This document shows positions 1 through 12,147 of a DNA stretch of 64,000 nucleotides, piece by piece. Position 1 is the first letter of the stretch. Each line of letters starts with the position of its first letter. This DNA comes from Bradyrhizobium centrolobii (GTDB lineage: Bacteria; Pseudomonadota; Alphaproteobacteria; Rhizobiales; Xanthobacteraceae), in assembly GCF_001641635.1 (NCBI RefSeq), contig NZ_LUUB01000107.1, positions 66,041 through 130,040 of the forward strand. Reading direction: 5' to 3'. The translations under genes and the position numbers were made by a program. A model generated the notes under the pieces. That model saw only the letters and a list, made by a program, of their open reading frames with translations, ran no database searches and was not told where the DNA came from.

Positions 1-2
1 TC

Positions 3-1685
<1,683 letters not shown>

Positions 1686-1779
1686 ACTTTTTCGAACTGA
1701 GTCATGCCCCGCGCAAGCTGGGCATCCAGTACGCCGTGTCGTCGTGAATACGAACGTCCCGGCTCGCTGGATGGCCCGC

Positions 1780-1796
1780 TTTTTGCGGGCGATGAC
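1780..1796 (+). terminator. Short GC hairpin in the sucA-sucB spacer
   Basis: GCCCGC and GCGGGC flank a TTTTT loop in the 153-base gap between sucA and sucB. The stem is only 6 bp and has no T-tract after it. It more likely belongs to a degenerate intergenic repeat, or acts as an RNA-processing hairpin, than as a full terminator. Confidence 0.3.
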
Positions 1797-1838
1797 ACCT
1801 ACTTTATGACCGCACTGGCGATCCCTAAGGAAAAGACC

Positions 1839-3083
<1,245 letters not shown>

Positions 3084-3098
3084 TCCCTGATGCTTTGA

Positions 3099-3130
3099 AA
3101 ACGCCGTCGCCTGCATGCGCGACGGCGTTT
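3099..3130 (+). terminator. Rho-independent-type hairpin after sucB
   Basis: A perfect 12-bp inverted repeat (3099-3110 AAACGCCGTCGC with 3119-3130) closes an 8-base loop and ends in a TTT run. It lies between sucB and the SDR gene, so it probably reduces read-through and partly uncouples the downstream genes from sucAB. Confidence 0.75.
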
Positions 3131-3150
3131 GTCGAAAGATGGAGACGAAC

Positions 3151-3900
3151 GTGACGGACAAGGTTGCGATCATCACCGGCGGCAGCCGCGGCATCGGGCG
3201 GGCGACTGCAATCGCCGCGGCCGCGCGCGGTTTTCGCGTCGTTGTCGGCTATGCCAGCAACAAGAAGGCCGCCGACGAGGTGGTTGCCCAGATCGAGGCC
3301 TGCAATGGCAAGGCCATCGCGGTGAAATGCGATGTCGCCGAGGAAAGCGATATCCTTGCGCTGTTCAAGGCGGCGGACAAGTTCGGTACGCTCGGCGCCC
3401 TCGTCAACAATGGCGGCATTGTCGGCAAGAGCGGCGTGCGCGTCGACGAAATGTCGGCCGAGCGCATCCAGCGCGTGATGGCGGTCAATGTCACCGGCTC
3501 CATCCTCTGCGCGCGCGAGGCGGTGAAGCGGATGTCGACCAAGCATGGCGGCAAGGGCGGCGTCATCGTCAATTTGTCGTCGGTCGCTGCCAGGCTCGGC
3601 GCACCCAACACTTATGTCGATTACGCCGCCTCCAAGGGCGCGGTCGATTCCTTCACCGTCGGCCTCGGCTATGAGGTCGCGGGCGAAGGCATCCGCGTCG
3701 CAGCGATCCGTCCGGGCCTGATCGACACCGAAATCCACGCCGCCGGCGGCGAGCCCGACCGCGCCCATCGTCTGGCCCATATGGTGCCGATGAAGCGCGT
3801 CGGCACCGCCGAAGAAATCGCCAACGCCATCGTCTGGCTGATGTCGGACGAGGCCTCCTACGTCACCAGCGCCATTCTCGACGTGTCCGGCGGACGCTGA
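3151..3900 (+). CDS. Short-chain dehydrogenase/reductase (SDR)
   Basis: This is a classical NAD(P)-dependent SDR of 249 residues. The cofactor motif TGGSRGIG is near residue 9, the catalytic serine lies in NLSSVAA, and the YAASK tetrad follows. I prefer the GTG at 3151, preceded by GGAGACGAAC as ribosome binding site; an ATG at 3139 is in frame but would sit on top of that site. The substrate cannot be read from sequence; 3-oxoacyl or sugar alcohol reductases are both possible. It sits between sucB and lpdA on the same strand but is separated from sucB by a terminator-like hairpin, so the link to 2-oxoglutarate metabolism is positional only. Confidence 0.9.
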   Translation: MTDKVAIITGGSRGIGRATAIAAAARGFRVVVGYASNKKAADEVVAQIEACNGKAIAVKCDVAEESDILALFKAADKFGTLGALVNNGGIVGKSGVRVDEMSAERIQRVMAVNVTGSILCAREAVKRMSTKHGGKGGVIVNLSSVAARLGAPNTYVDYAASKGAVDSFTVGLGYEVAGEGIRVAAIRPGLIDTEIHAAGGEPDRAHRLAHMVPMKRVGTAEEIANAIVWLMSDEASYVTSAILDVSGGR

Positions 3901-3937
3901 CACGTCTCCTTACGCTCAACTTACGGGACTTCCTCTC

Positions 3938-5338
3938 ATGGCTACCTACGATCTCGTCGTCATCGGCACCGGCCCGGGCGGTTATGTCTGCGCGGTGCGC
4001 GCAGCGCAGCTCGGCATGAAAGTCGCCGTGGTGGAAAAGAACCCCACCCTCGGCGGCACCTGCCTGAACGTCGGCTGCATGCCCTCCAAGGCGCTGCTGC
4101 ACGCCTCCGAGATGTTCGAGGAAGCCGCGCACTCCTTCGCCAAGATGGGCGTGTCCGTCTCCGCGCCGAAGCTCGACCTGCCCTCGATGATGACCTTCAA
4201 GCAGCAGGGTATCGACGGCAACGTCAAGGGCGTCGACTTCCTGATGAAGAAGAACAAGATCGACGTCCTGAAGGGCACCGGCAAGATCCTCGGCACCGGC
4301 AAGGTGGAAGTGTCCGCCGACGGCAAGTCGCAGGTGGTCGAGACCAAGAACATCGTCATCGCCACCGGCTCGGACATCGCGCAGCTGAAGGGCATCGAAA
4401 TCGACGAGAAGCGCATCGTGTCGTCAACCGGCGCGCTGTCGCTGGAGAAGGTGCCCGGCAGGTTGCTGGTCATCGGGGCCGGCGTGATCGGCCTCGAGCT
4501 CGGCTCGGTGTGGCGCCGACTCGGCTCCGAAGTCATGGTCGTCGAATTCCTGGACCGCATCCTGCCAGGCATGGACGGCGAGATCGCAAAGCAGTTCCAG
4601 CGCATCCTGGAAAAGCAGGGCTTTGCATTCAAGCTGGGCTCGAAGCTCACCGGCGTCGAAGCGAACAGCAAGGCACTGCTCGCGAAGATCGAGCCGGCCG
4701 CGGGCGGTGCGGCCGACACGATCGAAGCCGACGTCGTGCTGGTCTGCATCGGCCGCGTGCCCTACACGAATGGGCTGGGCCTGAAGGAAGCCGGCGTCGC
4801 GCTCGACAATCGCGGCCGCGTGCAGATCGATCCGCATTTCGCGACCAGCCTCAAGGGCGTCTATGCCATCGGTGACGTCGTCGCAGGTCCCATGCTCGCA
4901 CACAAGGCCGAGGATGAAGGTGTTGCGGTCGCGGAGATCATCGCGGGCCAGGCTGGCCACGTGAACTACGACGTTATCCCAGGTGTCGTGTATACCACGC
5001 CGGAAGTGTCCTCCGTCGGAAAGACCGAGGAGGAGCTGAAGCACGCAGGCGTGGCTTATACGGTAGGTAAGTTTCCGTTCACCGCCAACGGCCGATCCAA
5101 GGTCAACCAGACCACGGACGGCTTTGTGAAGATTCTCGCAGATGCGAAGACCGATCGTGTGCTCGGCGTGCACATTGTCGGCCGCGAAGCCGGCGAAATG
5201 ATCCATGAGGCGGCCGTTCTCATGGAGTTTGGTGGTAGCGCGGAAGATCTCGCCCGCACCTGCCACGCGCATCCGACTCGCTCGGAAGCGATCAAGGAAG
5301 CCGCGCTTGCGGTCGGCAAGCGGGCCATCCATATGTAG
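3938..5338 (+). CDS. lpdA: Dihydrolipoyl dehydrogenase (E3)
   Basis: This flavoprotein reoxidises dihydrolipoamide on the E2 subunit with NAD+. The 466-residue protein shows the FAD motif GTGPGG at residues 10-15, the redox disulfide C42/C47 within GGTCLNVGCMPSK, the second dinucleotide motif VIGAGVIGLELG, the FAD motif YAIGDVV and the C-terminal HAHPTRSEA with the catalytic histidine. Length is normal. As the third subunit gene of the sucA-sucB-lpdA set it most likely serves the 2-oxoglutarate complex, though E3 can be shared with other 2-oxo acid dehydrogenases. Confidence 0.97.
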   Translation: MATYDLVVIGTGPGGYVCAVRAAQLGMKVAVVEKNPTLGGTCLNVGCMPSKALLHASEMFEEAAHSFAKMGVSVSAPKLDLPSMMTFKQQGIDGNVKGVDFLMKKNKIDVLKGTGKILGTGKVEVSADGKSQVVETKNIVIATGSDIAQLKGIEIDEKRIVSSTGALSLEKVPGRLLVIGAGVIGLELGSVWRRLGSEVMVVEFLDRILPGMDGEIAKQFQRILEKQGFAFKLGSKLTGVEANSKALLAKIEPAAGGAADTIEADVVLVCIGRVPYTNGLGLKEAGVALDNRGRVQIDPHFATSLKGVYAIGDVVAGPMLAHKAEDEGVAVAEIIAGQAGHVNYDVIPGVVYTTPEVSSVGKTEEELKHAGVAYTVGKFPFTANGRSKVNQTTDGFVKILADAKTDRVLGVHIVGREAGEMIHEAAVLMEFGGSAEDLARTCHAHPTRSEAIKEAALAVGKRAIHM

Positions 5339-5372
5339 GCGACGCCCCGAGCCGAATCGGGCGGGACAACAC

Positions 5373-5903
5373 ATGCTGCGCCGCCTACTTCAACCGGTCT
5401 GGGTCCTGCTGGCGATCATCTTCCTGATCGAAGCCTGGCTGTGGGACCATCTCGAACCGATCGTCGCGCGGGTCGTCGCAGCCATCCCGCTCGCCCGGTT
5501 CAAGCAATGGCTGACCGAGCGCGTCGATGCGCTGTCGCCGGCCATGACGCTGATCGTGTTCGCCGTTCCCATCATTCCGCTGTTTCCGCTCAAGCTGGTC
5601 GGCCTGTGGCTGCTTACGCACGAGTACTGGTTCAGCGCGGCCTTCACGATCCTGTTCGCAAAACTGCTCGGTGTCGGCGTCACCGCCTTCGTCTTCGACG
5701 TGACGCGCGACAAGCTTTTGGAGATGGTCTGGTTCGAGCGACTCTATGAGCTGGTCTTGAGGCTGCGCGCCAAGGCCGCCGAGCTCGTCGACCCGATCAA
5801 GCGGCGCATCAAGGAGCTCATCACCGGCAACGGCGAAGGCTGGTCCTCCCGCACGCTGCGCCTGATCCAGCGCTTCCGCAAAAGCGTCCACGAGGCGCGC
5901 TGA
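5373..5903 (+). CDS. Conserved hypothetical membrane protein, 176 aa
   Basis: I do not recognise a characterised family. The ATG at 5373, 34 bases after lpdA, gives a 176-residue protein; the frame is open upstream but overlaps lpdA. Hydrophobic segments are at about 9-23, 58-81 and 86-108, followed by a charged, Arg/Lys-rich cytoplasmic-looking tail with amphipathic helices (LRAKAAELVDPIKRRIKEL). It could be co-transcribed with lpdA. The motif PIIPLFPLKLVGLWLL is distinctive. Real-gene confidence comes from the hydrophobic pattern, codon use and spacing; function is unknown. Confidence 0.75.
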   Translation: MLRRLLQPVWVLLAIIFLIEAWLWDHLEPIVARVVAAIPLARFKQWLTERVDALSPAMTLIVFAVPIIPLFPLKLVGLWLLTHEYWFSAAFTILFAKLLGVGVTAFVFDVTRDKLLEMVWFERLYELVLRLRAKAAELVDPIKRRIKELITGNGEGWSSRTLRLIQRFRKSVHEAR

Positions 5904-5927
5904 TTGTCGCCAGTAATGAACGCTGCG

Positions 5928-6004
5928 TAGCCCGGATGAGCGAAGCGACATCCGGGATTTGTCATCGCGGCACCCCGCATGTCGCTACGCTCATGCGGGC
6001 TACG
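5928..6004. repeat. Palindromic intergenic repeat (GTAGCCCGGATGAGCGAAGC type)
   Basis: An imperfect inverted repeat begins GTAGCCCGGATGAGCG and ends CTCATGCGGGCTAC. It contains an inner GCGAAGCGACATCCGGG arm. It lies in the 350-base gap between the lpdA-linked membrane gene and the DUF4337 gene. Confidence 0.7.
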
Positions 6005-6083
6005 AATCGGATCGCAGTCATTGCTACGAACGAATTCGCTTCCAACGGCAACGTTTGGCAGGGGCTCGCGCCAGATCCCCAGG

Positions 6084-6230
6084 CGTCGTCCCCGCGAAGG
6101 CGGGGACCCATAACCCCAAGAAGAAGTTTGGCGAAGGCTCGTCGTCCGGTACTCCTGCCATCCGCTACCGATAAATCACGCGGATGGGTCCCGGCCCCCG
6201 TGCGCAATTGCGCACTAGGCCGGGACGACG
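6084..6230. repeat. MITE-like palindromic element, copy 1
   Basis: The element has terminal inverted repeats reading CGTCGTCCCCGCGAAGGC inward from the left and, from the right end, CGTCGTCCCGGCC. The core includes ACCCATAACCCC and TTTGGCGAAGGCTCGTCGT. The right arm holds the perfect 16-nt palindrome GTGCGCAATTGCGCAC at 6200-6215. Related copies lie at 31549-31677 (reverse orientation), 32863-32998 and 34712-34874. There is no coding capacity. Confidence 0.8.
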
Positions 6231-6253
6231 GTGGAGCAAGGTGCGTCAGCGCA

Positions 6254-6844
6254 TCAATGCAGATGCAAGAGATGCGGCCACCACAGGCCGAGGCCGGTCA
6301 TGACGAGGCCGGCGAGCGTCAGGATGCCGCTGACGTAAGCGAGCGCGATCATGCCGGTGATGATGGTGGCTGATGCCAGCACGATGCCGATCTGAAAGGC
6401 GGCGGACCCAAGCTCGAAGTGGTGGTATTTCGCAGTCGCCTCGTCGCGCTCATGCTCGGCGTGCTTGGCCTTCTCGGCGAGCTGCTCGGTGCCCTCTCCG
6501 GTCTCGGGTTCGGAGCGGTAGCGCGCCGCGGTCTTCTGCCATTCGTCGATCTGTTTCTGCACCGCCGCCTTGGTGGCGTCGTCGGTGGTCGATCCCAGCG
6601 TGAGCTTGCCCTGCTCGGCCGCGGTCTGCACCACGGTCCGGCGGATGCTCTTGGCCTGGAAGAAGGCCCAGAGGTTGGCCGATTCGACATTCTTGCTGAT
6701 GGCTTCGGTCTGCGCGCCCTTGCCGAGGGTCTCCGAGATCGCCAGGAATAGCGCGAGCACCGCGATCAGCAGAGCGATCTTCCTGTTCTCGCCGGACGCG
6801 TGTTCGGCGTGCTCGGCGTGCTCCATGCTTTCATGTGCGCTCAT
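6254..6844 (-). CDS. DUF4337-family membrane protein
   Basis: The 196-residue protein starts at 6844, directly after a strong AGGAGGG ribosome binding site. It begins with a His/Glu-rich stretch (HESMEHAEHAEHAS), then one membrane segment (about 21-40). A long charged helical region of about 90 residues rich in Glu/Lys (ERDEATAKYHHFELG) follows, and the C-terminus has two further hydrophobic helices. This pattern matches DUF4337 proteins, whose function is not established. A further in-frame start 54 bases upstream lacks the ribosome binding site. Confidence 0.8.
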   Translation of the reverse strand: MSAHESMEHAEHAEHASGENRKIALLIAVLALFLAISETLGKGAQTEAISKNVESANLWAFFQAKSIRRTVVQTAAEQGKLTLGSTTDDATKAAVQKQIDEWQKTAARYRSEPETGEGTEQLAEKAKHAEHERDEATAKYHHFELGSAAFQIGIVLASATIITGMIALAYVSGILTLAGLVMTGLGLWWPHLLHLH

Positions 6845-6926
6845 ATTTCCCTCCTGGAATCCGCCGGTACGATTGACCGAACCGCGGTCGCCGCGCAAGA
6901 GGCAAGCAAGTTATGACGTCAGTGTG

Positions 6927-7892
6927 TCACCGCCGCGGATGCGCGCTGGCGTAGACTTCGAGCAGCCGTTCGGAGTCGATGCCGGTGTAGACCTGCGTGG
7001 TCGAGAGCGAGGAATGGCCGAGCAATTCCTGGATCGCGCGCAGGTCGCCGCCGCGTGACAGAAGATGTGTGGCAAAGGAATGCCTGAGCGCGTGCGGCGT
7101 GGCGCTGTCGGGCAGGCCGAGCGCGCCGCGCAGCCGCTCCATCGCGAGCTGGATGATGCGCGGGCTCAAGGGGCCGCCGCGCGCGCCGACGAAGAGCGGC
7201 CCTTCGGCGGGAAGCGCATGCGGGCACATCGCGACATATTCGTCGATCAGCGCCAGCACGTTTTGCAGCACCGGCACCATGCGGGTCTTGTTGCCCTTGC
7301 CGGTGACGACCAGTACGTCGCCTTCGCCGGGCCGCGGCACCTCGCGGCGCTTCAGCCCCAACGCTTCGGAGATGCGCAGGCCCGAGCCGTAGAGCAGCGC
7401 CATCACCGCGGCATCGCGCACCAAAATCCAGGTCTCGCGCTCCTCGCCGGCGCGCTCGTCGGCATCGGCGAGCCGTTTTGCGGAGGCCATCGGCAGCGGT
7501 TTGGGCAGGCTTTTTGCGACCTTCGGCGCGCGGATCGCCGACAGCGCCCCGACCTTGCCTTTGCCTTCGCGTTCGAGGAAGCGGCCGAAGGAGCGCAGGC
7601 CCGCAAGCGCCCGCATCAGCGAGCGGCCGGCAATATCGTCGGCGCGGCGCATCGCCATGAAGGCGCGGATGTCGGTTGCTTCAAGCGCGGCGAAGCGCTT
7701 AAGCGTGACGCGCTCGCCCCAATGGGCGCAGAGGAAATCCAGGCACTGCCGCAAGTCGCGGCCATAGGCCTCCAGCGTCTTCGGCGACAGCCGCCGCTCG
7801 GCGCCGAGATGCGACAGCCAGCGCGCCATCTCCTGCGTGATCGTCGCGTCGGCGCTCGGAAGCTCGATCTGTGGGGCGGCGGCTTTCTTCAT
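6927..7892 (-). CDS. xerC: Tyrosine recombinase XerC
   Basis: XerC/XerD resolve chromosome dimers at dif during division. This 321-residue protein has the N-terminal SAM-like core-binding domain and a complete catalytic set: Arg in YGSGLRISEALGL, Lys in GKGNKTRMVPV, HALRH, LGHSSLSTTQ and the nucleophile Tyr in QVYTGID. Its position next to the divergently transcribed priA supports the housekeeping XerC rather than a phage integrase. The start at 7892 gives MKKAAAPQIELPS, a plausible N-terminus. XerD is the alternative assignment. Confidence 0.92.
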   Translation of the reverse strand: MKKAAAPQIELPSADATITQEMARWLSHLGAERRLSPKTLEAYGRDLRQCLDFLCAHWGERVTLKRFAALEATDIRAFMAMRRADDIAGRSLMRALAGLRSFGRFLEREGKGKVGALSAIRAPKVAKSLPKPLPMASAKRLADADERAGEERETWILVRDAAVMALLYGSGLRISEALGLKRREVPRPGEGDVLVVTGKGNKTRMVPVLQNVLALIDEYVAMCPHALPAEGPLFVGARGGPLSPRIIQLAMERLRGALGLPDSATPHALRHSFATHLLSRGGDLRAIQELLGHSSLSTTQVYTGIDSERLLEVYASAHPRR

Positions 7893-8002
7893 GGCTCTGG
7901 ACGCAATGATTCCGCACAGTATATCGCATCACACCCGTTTATCGTTCGCTAAGGCCGGCCCATGGGGCTAGCCTTGATGTCCCAGGTTCCGATTCTCCGT
8001 CC

Positions 8003-10210
8003 ATGGATCACACGCCGCGCACCTCATCCCAGGCCACGTCGACCCGCATGGTCGACGTGCTGGTGCCGGTCGCGCTCGACCAGACCTATTCCTACCGCGT
8101 GCCGCGCGGCATGGAGCTGAAGGCGGGCGATCTCGTCGGCGTGCCGCTCGGCCCGCGCGAGGTGCTCGCCGTTGTCTGGGCGGAGAACACCAATCCTGAT
8201 CCACGCCTGCACAACCGCCTCAAGGACGTCAGCGAGAAGCTCGATATCCCGCCCTTGAAGCCCGAGCTGCGTTCGGTCGTCGACTGGGTTGCCAACTACA
8301 CGCTGAGCCCGCGCGGCATGGTGCTGCGCATGTGCCTGCGCATGGGCGAGAACCTCGGCCCTGAACGGCTTCGCGCCGGCGTGCGCCTGATCGGCGATCC
8401 ACCGCGGCGGCTGACGCCGGCGCGGCGCCGCCTCATCGAGGTGCTGTCGGACCGGCTGCTGCACGGCAAATCCGAGGCCGCCAAGGAAGCCGGTGTCTCG
8501 GCCGGCGTGATCGACGGCCTCGTCGACGAGGGCACGCTGGTGGTCGAGCCGCTGCCGCCGCCTCCACCGCCGCCGGCACCCGATCCGGCCTTTGGCCGGC
8601 CGGATTTCACGCCGCTCCAGCTTTCCGCAGTCGACGCGATGCGGGCGCTTGCCGCCAACGGCACCTTTCACGTCGCGCTGCTCGACGGCGTCACCGGCTC
8701 GGGCAAGACCGAGGTCTATTTCGAGGCCGTTGCGGAGGCCATCCGCCGCGGCAAGCAATCGCTGATCCTGATGCCGGAGATCGCGCTGACCGGCCAGTTC
8801 CTCGACCGCTTCGCGCAACGCTTTGGTGTGCGGCCGCTGGAATGGCATTCGGAGCTCACCCCGCGCACCCGCGCGCGCAACTGGGCGGCGATCTCCGAAG
8901 GCAGCGCGCCGGTCGTGGTCGGCGCGCGCTCGGCGCTGTTCCTGCCCTACGCCAATCTCGGGCTCATCGTGGTCGATGAGGAGCACGACCAGGCCTACAA
9001 GCAGGACGACGGCGTGCACTATCACGCCCGCGACATGGCGGTGGTGCGCGCACATATCGCAAAAATTCCGATCGTGCTGGCCTCCGCGACACCCTCGGTC
9101 GAATCCGAGGTGAACGCGCGCAAGAACCGCTATCAGCGCATCGCGCTGCCCTCGCGCTTTGGCGGCCAGCACATGCCGCATATCGAGGCGATCGATCTGC
9201 GCCGCGAGCCGCCCGCGCGCGGCCGCTTCATCTCGCCGCGTCTCGCCGGCGAGATCAGGACGGCCATCGAGCGGCGCGAGCAGGCGCTGCTGTTCCTCAA
9301 TCGCCGCGGCTATGCACCGCTGACCCTGTGCCGCGCCTGCGGCCATCGCTTCGCCTGCACCATCTGTGACGCTTGGCTCGTCGATCACCGCTTCCGTCAG
9401 CGGCTGGTCTGTCATCACTGCGGCTTCTCGATGCCGCGCCCCCATATTTGCCCGAACTGTTCGGCGGAGGAATCGCTGGTCGCGGTCGGGCCCGGCGTCG
9501 AGCGCTTGCAGGAGGAGGCGGCCGCGCTGTTCCCGGAAGCGCGCACCATGGTGCTGTCGAGCGATCTCATCACCTCGATCGAGACGATGCGATCGGAACT
9601 CGCCGAGATCGCGGAAGGCCGCGTCGACATCATCATCGGCACCCAGCTCGTGGCCAAGGGCCATAATTTTCCGCGGCTCAATCTGGTCGGCGTGGTCGAT
9701 GCGGATCTGGGCCTCAGCAATGGCGATCCGCGCGCGGCGGAACGCACCTGGCAGCTGCTCAACCAGGTGATCGGCCGCGCCGGGCGCGAGCAGGGCCGCG
9801 GCGTCGGCTATCTCCAGACCCACCAGCCCGACCATCCCGTGATGAAGGCTCTGATCGCCTGCGACCGCGAGGCCTTCTACGACAGTGAGATCGATCTGCG
9901 CGAGCGCACGCTCTATCCACCGTTCGGGCGGCTCGCGAGCCTGATCATTTCGGCGGGCGACCGGCCGAGCGCCGAAGGCTTTGGGCGGAGGCTCGTTGCA
10001 CTCGCGCCGCGCGATGAGCGCGTGCAGGTGTTGGGGCCCGCGGAAGCCCCGCTCGCGGTGATCAAGGGCCGCTACCGCTTCCGCATCCTGGTGAAGTCGG
10101 CGCGCGGTTTTGACCTGTCGGACTATTTGCGCAACTGGCTCGCCGTCAGCCCGAAGCCGAAGGGTAACCTGAAACTCGAAGTGGACGTCGATCCGCAGAG
10201 CTTTTTGTAG
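8003..10210 (+). CDS. priA: Primosomal protein N' (replication restart helicase PriA)
   Basis: PriA recognises stalled forks and reloads the replicative helicase. The 735-residue protein has the N-terminal DNA-binding domain (MVDVLVPVALDQTYSY), a proline run linker (PLPPPPPPPAPDP) and Walker A GVTGSGKTEVY. The helicase motif VVDEEHD follows, and then a zinc module with paired cysteines (LCRACGHRFACTICDAWL and CHHCG...CPNC) inserted in the helicase core, typical of PriA. It is transcribed divergently from xerC with 110 bases between them. Confidence 0.97.
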   Translation: MDHTPRTSSQATSTRMVDVLVPVALDQTYSYRVPRGMELKAGDLVGVPLGPREVLAVVWAENTNPDPRLHNRLKDVSEKLDIPPLKPELRSVVDWVANYTLSPRGMVLRMCLRMGENLGPERLRAGVRLIGDPPRRLTPARRRLIEVLSDRLLHGKSEAAKEAGVSAGVIDGLVDEGTLVVEPLPPPPPPPAPDPAFGRPDFTPLQLSAVDAMRALAANGTFHVALLDGVTGSGKTEVYFEAVAEAIRRGKQSLILMPEIALTGQFLDRFAQRFGVRPLEWHSELTPRTRARNWAAISEGSAPVVVGARSALFLPYANLGLIVVDEEHDQAYKQDDGVHYHARDMAVVRAHIAKIPIVLASATPSVESEVNARKNRYQRIALPSRFGGQHMPHIEAIDLRREPPARGRFISPRLAGEIRTAIERREQALLFLNRRGYAPLTLCRACGHRFACTICDAWLVDHRFRQRLVCHHCGFSMPRPHICPNCSAEESLVAVGPGVERLQEEAAALFPEARTMVLSSDLITSIETMRSELAEIAEGRVDIIIGTQLVAKGHNFPRLNLVGVVDADLGLSNGDPRAAERTWQLLNQVIGRAGREQGRGVGYLQTHQPDHPVMKALIACDREAFYDSEIDLRERTLYPPFGRLASLIISAGDRPSAEGFGRRLVALAPRDERVQVLGPAEAPLAVIKGRYRFRILVKSARGFDLSDYLRNWLAVSPKPKGNLKLEVDVDPQSFL

Positions 10211-10232
10211 AGCTGTAGCCCCATCCTCAACC

Positions 10233-10336
10233 GTCATTCCGGGACGCGCCGGTAGGCGCGGGCCCGGAATCCATTTCTCCGCAGACTTTGCGGCCCGATG
10301 GATTCCGGGCTCACGCTTCGCGTGCCCCGGAATGAC
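10233..10336. repeat. Palindromic repeat with GTCATTCCGGG ends
   Basis: Terminal inverted repeats GTCATTCCGGG and CCCCGGAATGAC bracket an inner palindrome (CCCGGAATCCAT and ATGGATTCCGGG). This is an intergenic repeat between priA and the rlpA-like gene. A shorter relative is at 19377-19461. Confidence 0.75.
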
Positions 10337-10350
10337 GGAGAATAAGAAAA

Positions 10351-10376
10351 GCCCGCCGTCCCCCAAGACGGCGGGC
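10351..10376 (-). terminator. Terminator of the rlpA-like gene (possibly bidirectional)
   Basis: A perfect 10-bp stem GCCCGCCGTC/GACGGCGGGC has a 6-base loop. Read on the minus strand it is followed by TTTTCTTATTC, a good U-tract, so it terminates the rlpA-like gene. On the plus strand it is followed by TCGTTT and could also stop priA transcripts. Confidence 0.8.
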
Positions 10377-10461
10377 TCGTTTCACGCGCGCATCAAGCTG
10401 CTCACGTCCTTGCGGACATTACCTGGTGCTGCGCTTGTGAGGAGAGGCGCTGGTAGCGCCG

Positions 10462-10950
10462 TTAGGAGACGACTTCAGCGGTGACGCGGCCGACGCCGGC
10501 GCCCGTGAGGCCGATGGCGCGGGCTGCGCCGGTGGAGAGGTCAAGGACACGGCCGCGAATGAACGGGCCACGGTCGTTGATGGTGACGATCACGCTACGG
10601 CCGCCATGGGTGACGCGCAGCTTGGTGCCGAATGGCAGCGAACGGTGCGCCGCGGTCAGGGCGTTCTGGTTGAAGCGCTGGCCCGACGCGGTCCGGCTGC
10701 CGGACTCATTGCCGTAGAAGGAGGCCATGCCGGAGAAGCTGTGTCCGGTGCCCGACGACGGCGTCATCGCCGCATTGGCGTTGCGCCAATCGGAATTGGT
10801 GTCGTTCTGGGCGTGGTGGCGGTGATGGTGGTGATGCCTCGATTTGGCGGAGGCCTCGGTGGCGGTTCCGCCGACGAGGAGAGTTGCGGCGACGAAAGCA
10901 ATCGTCGTGCGAGGCCGGGTTACGCATCCCAGCATCTTCAATGACAGCAT
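10462..10950 (-). CDS. RlpA-like septal ring lytic transglycosylase / double-psi beta-barrel protein
   Basis: This 162-residue secreted protein has a signal peptide (hydrophobic IAFVAATLLVGG, cleavage near EASA). A histidine-rich stretch (KSRHHHHHRHH) follows, then a C-terminal double-psi beta-barrel with GMASFYGNESGSRTASG, LPFGTKLRVTH, INDRGPF and GRVLDLS. RlpA proteins cleave naked glycan strands at the septum; the GTASYYG-type and NDRGPF motifs are kept here. It lacks the C-terminal SPOR domain of E. coli RlpA. The His-rich tract directly after the signal sequence is unusual and could bind metal (inference). Confidence 0.85.
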   Translation of the reverse strand: MLSLKMLGCVTRPRTTIAFVAATLLVGGTATEASAKSRHHHHHRHHAQNDTNSDWRNANAAMTPSSGTGHSFSGMASFYGNESGSRTASGQRFNQNALTAAHRSLPFGTKLRVTHGGRSVIVTINDRGPFIRGRVLDLSTGAARAIGLTGAGVGRVTAEVVS

Positions 10951-11587
10951 TTAGTGGTCCCTGCGCTAGTATTGCCACATATGTGGCTAGTGGAGCCCCC
11001 ATCAGGTTGTGAGCGGGTTGGCGTTTCGTTTCGCATTGCGGCGTGAATTGGGCAGTAGTTCCGCTACGGCTGCGATTGAAACATCTTGTTACTCGAGCCG
11101 GTATTCGAGCGGAGTTCCGTAGTATTCCGATTTAACGATTTATTAACTGATCTAATACTTGCGAATACTGTAAAACGAAGTCATTTCGTCCGATGTTCGG
11201 AATTCAGTAAGTATTCGGCGAGTGGAACCGGCGTGGTCGATTTCACGCCTCTGCGAGCCGTGTTCATGGCCGCTATGCGCTGAGAGCAGGGAACGAATGG
11301 CGGGCGGGCGCGCCGCGCGCGCTGTCAATTCCGTGACATGGCAGGTCGGCGTCGCGGGATCGTGACATGCGACGAACTGGCGACGGAACGCGGTGCCTTT
11401 AATTTGGCGTCATGTTGCACCTGCGCGCCTGCCATGCTAGCAAAGCCGCGATTTTAACGAACCCGGCACTTCCTGTGTCGGTCGAAAATCGAAGTCCCGC
11501 TTGAATTCCAAGGGCTTGGATCGCTTGGCGCCGCTTCCGTGGCGACGGTTTTTCCCTTGCGAGTTTGACAGCTAAAAGAGCGCGTCT
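10951..11587. other. 637-base intergenic region upstream of the ATP synthase operon
   Basis: No convincing gene is visible. It contains a noticeably AT-richer patch (about 11090-11220, with CGATTTATTAACTGATC and GCGAATACTGTAAAACG). This is a plausible place for promoters of atpH and of the divergent rlpA-like gene. A short open frame across 11086-11283 begins with TTG and lacks a ribosome binding site or coding-like codon use. Confidence 0.5.
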
Positions 11588-12147
11588 GTGGCTGCAGAAG
11601 ATACGTCCGTTTCAGGTGTGTCCGGCCGTTATGCAACGGCCTTGTTTGAACTGGCCCGTGACCAAGAAGTGGTCGACGAGGTCAAAGCCGATCTCGATAA
11701 GTTCGATGCCTTGCTGAGCGAGAGTGCCGATCTGAAGCGCCTCGTCCGCAGCCCGGTATTCGCGGCCGATACCCAGTCCAAGGCCCTCTCGGCCGTGCTG
11801 GACAAGGCCGGTATCGCCGGCATCTCCGCCAATTTCCTGAAGGTTTTGACCGCCAACCGCCGCCTGTTTGCGGTGGCTGACGTCATCCGCGCCTACCGCG
11901 CCCTCGTCGCCAAGTTCAAGGGCGAGGCAAGCGCCGATGTTACGGTGGCGGAGGCGCTCTCGGACAAGAATCTCGACGCCCTCAAGGTTGCCCTGAAGTC
12001 GGTGACCGGCAAGGACGTCGCGCTGAACGTGAAAGTCGATCCCTCGATCATCGGTGGCCTCGTGGTCAAGCTGGGCAGCCGCATGGTCGATAGTTCGCTT
12101 CGCACCAAACTCAATTCGATCAAGCACGCGATGAAAGAGGCAGGCTG

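Noticed and set aside
11086..11283. A 65-codon frame in the AT-richer region before atpH
   Set aside because: It starts with TTG, has no ribosome binding site, its codon use is unlike neighbouring genes, and it lies in probable promoter DNA.
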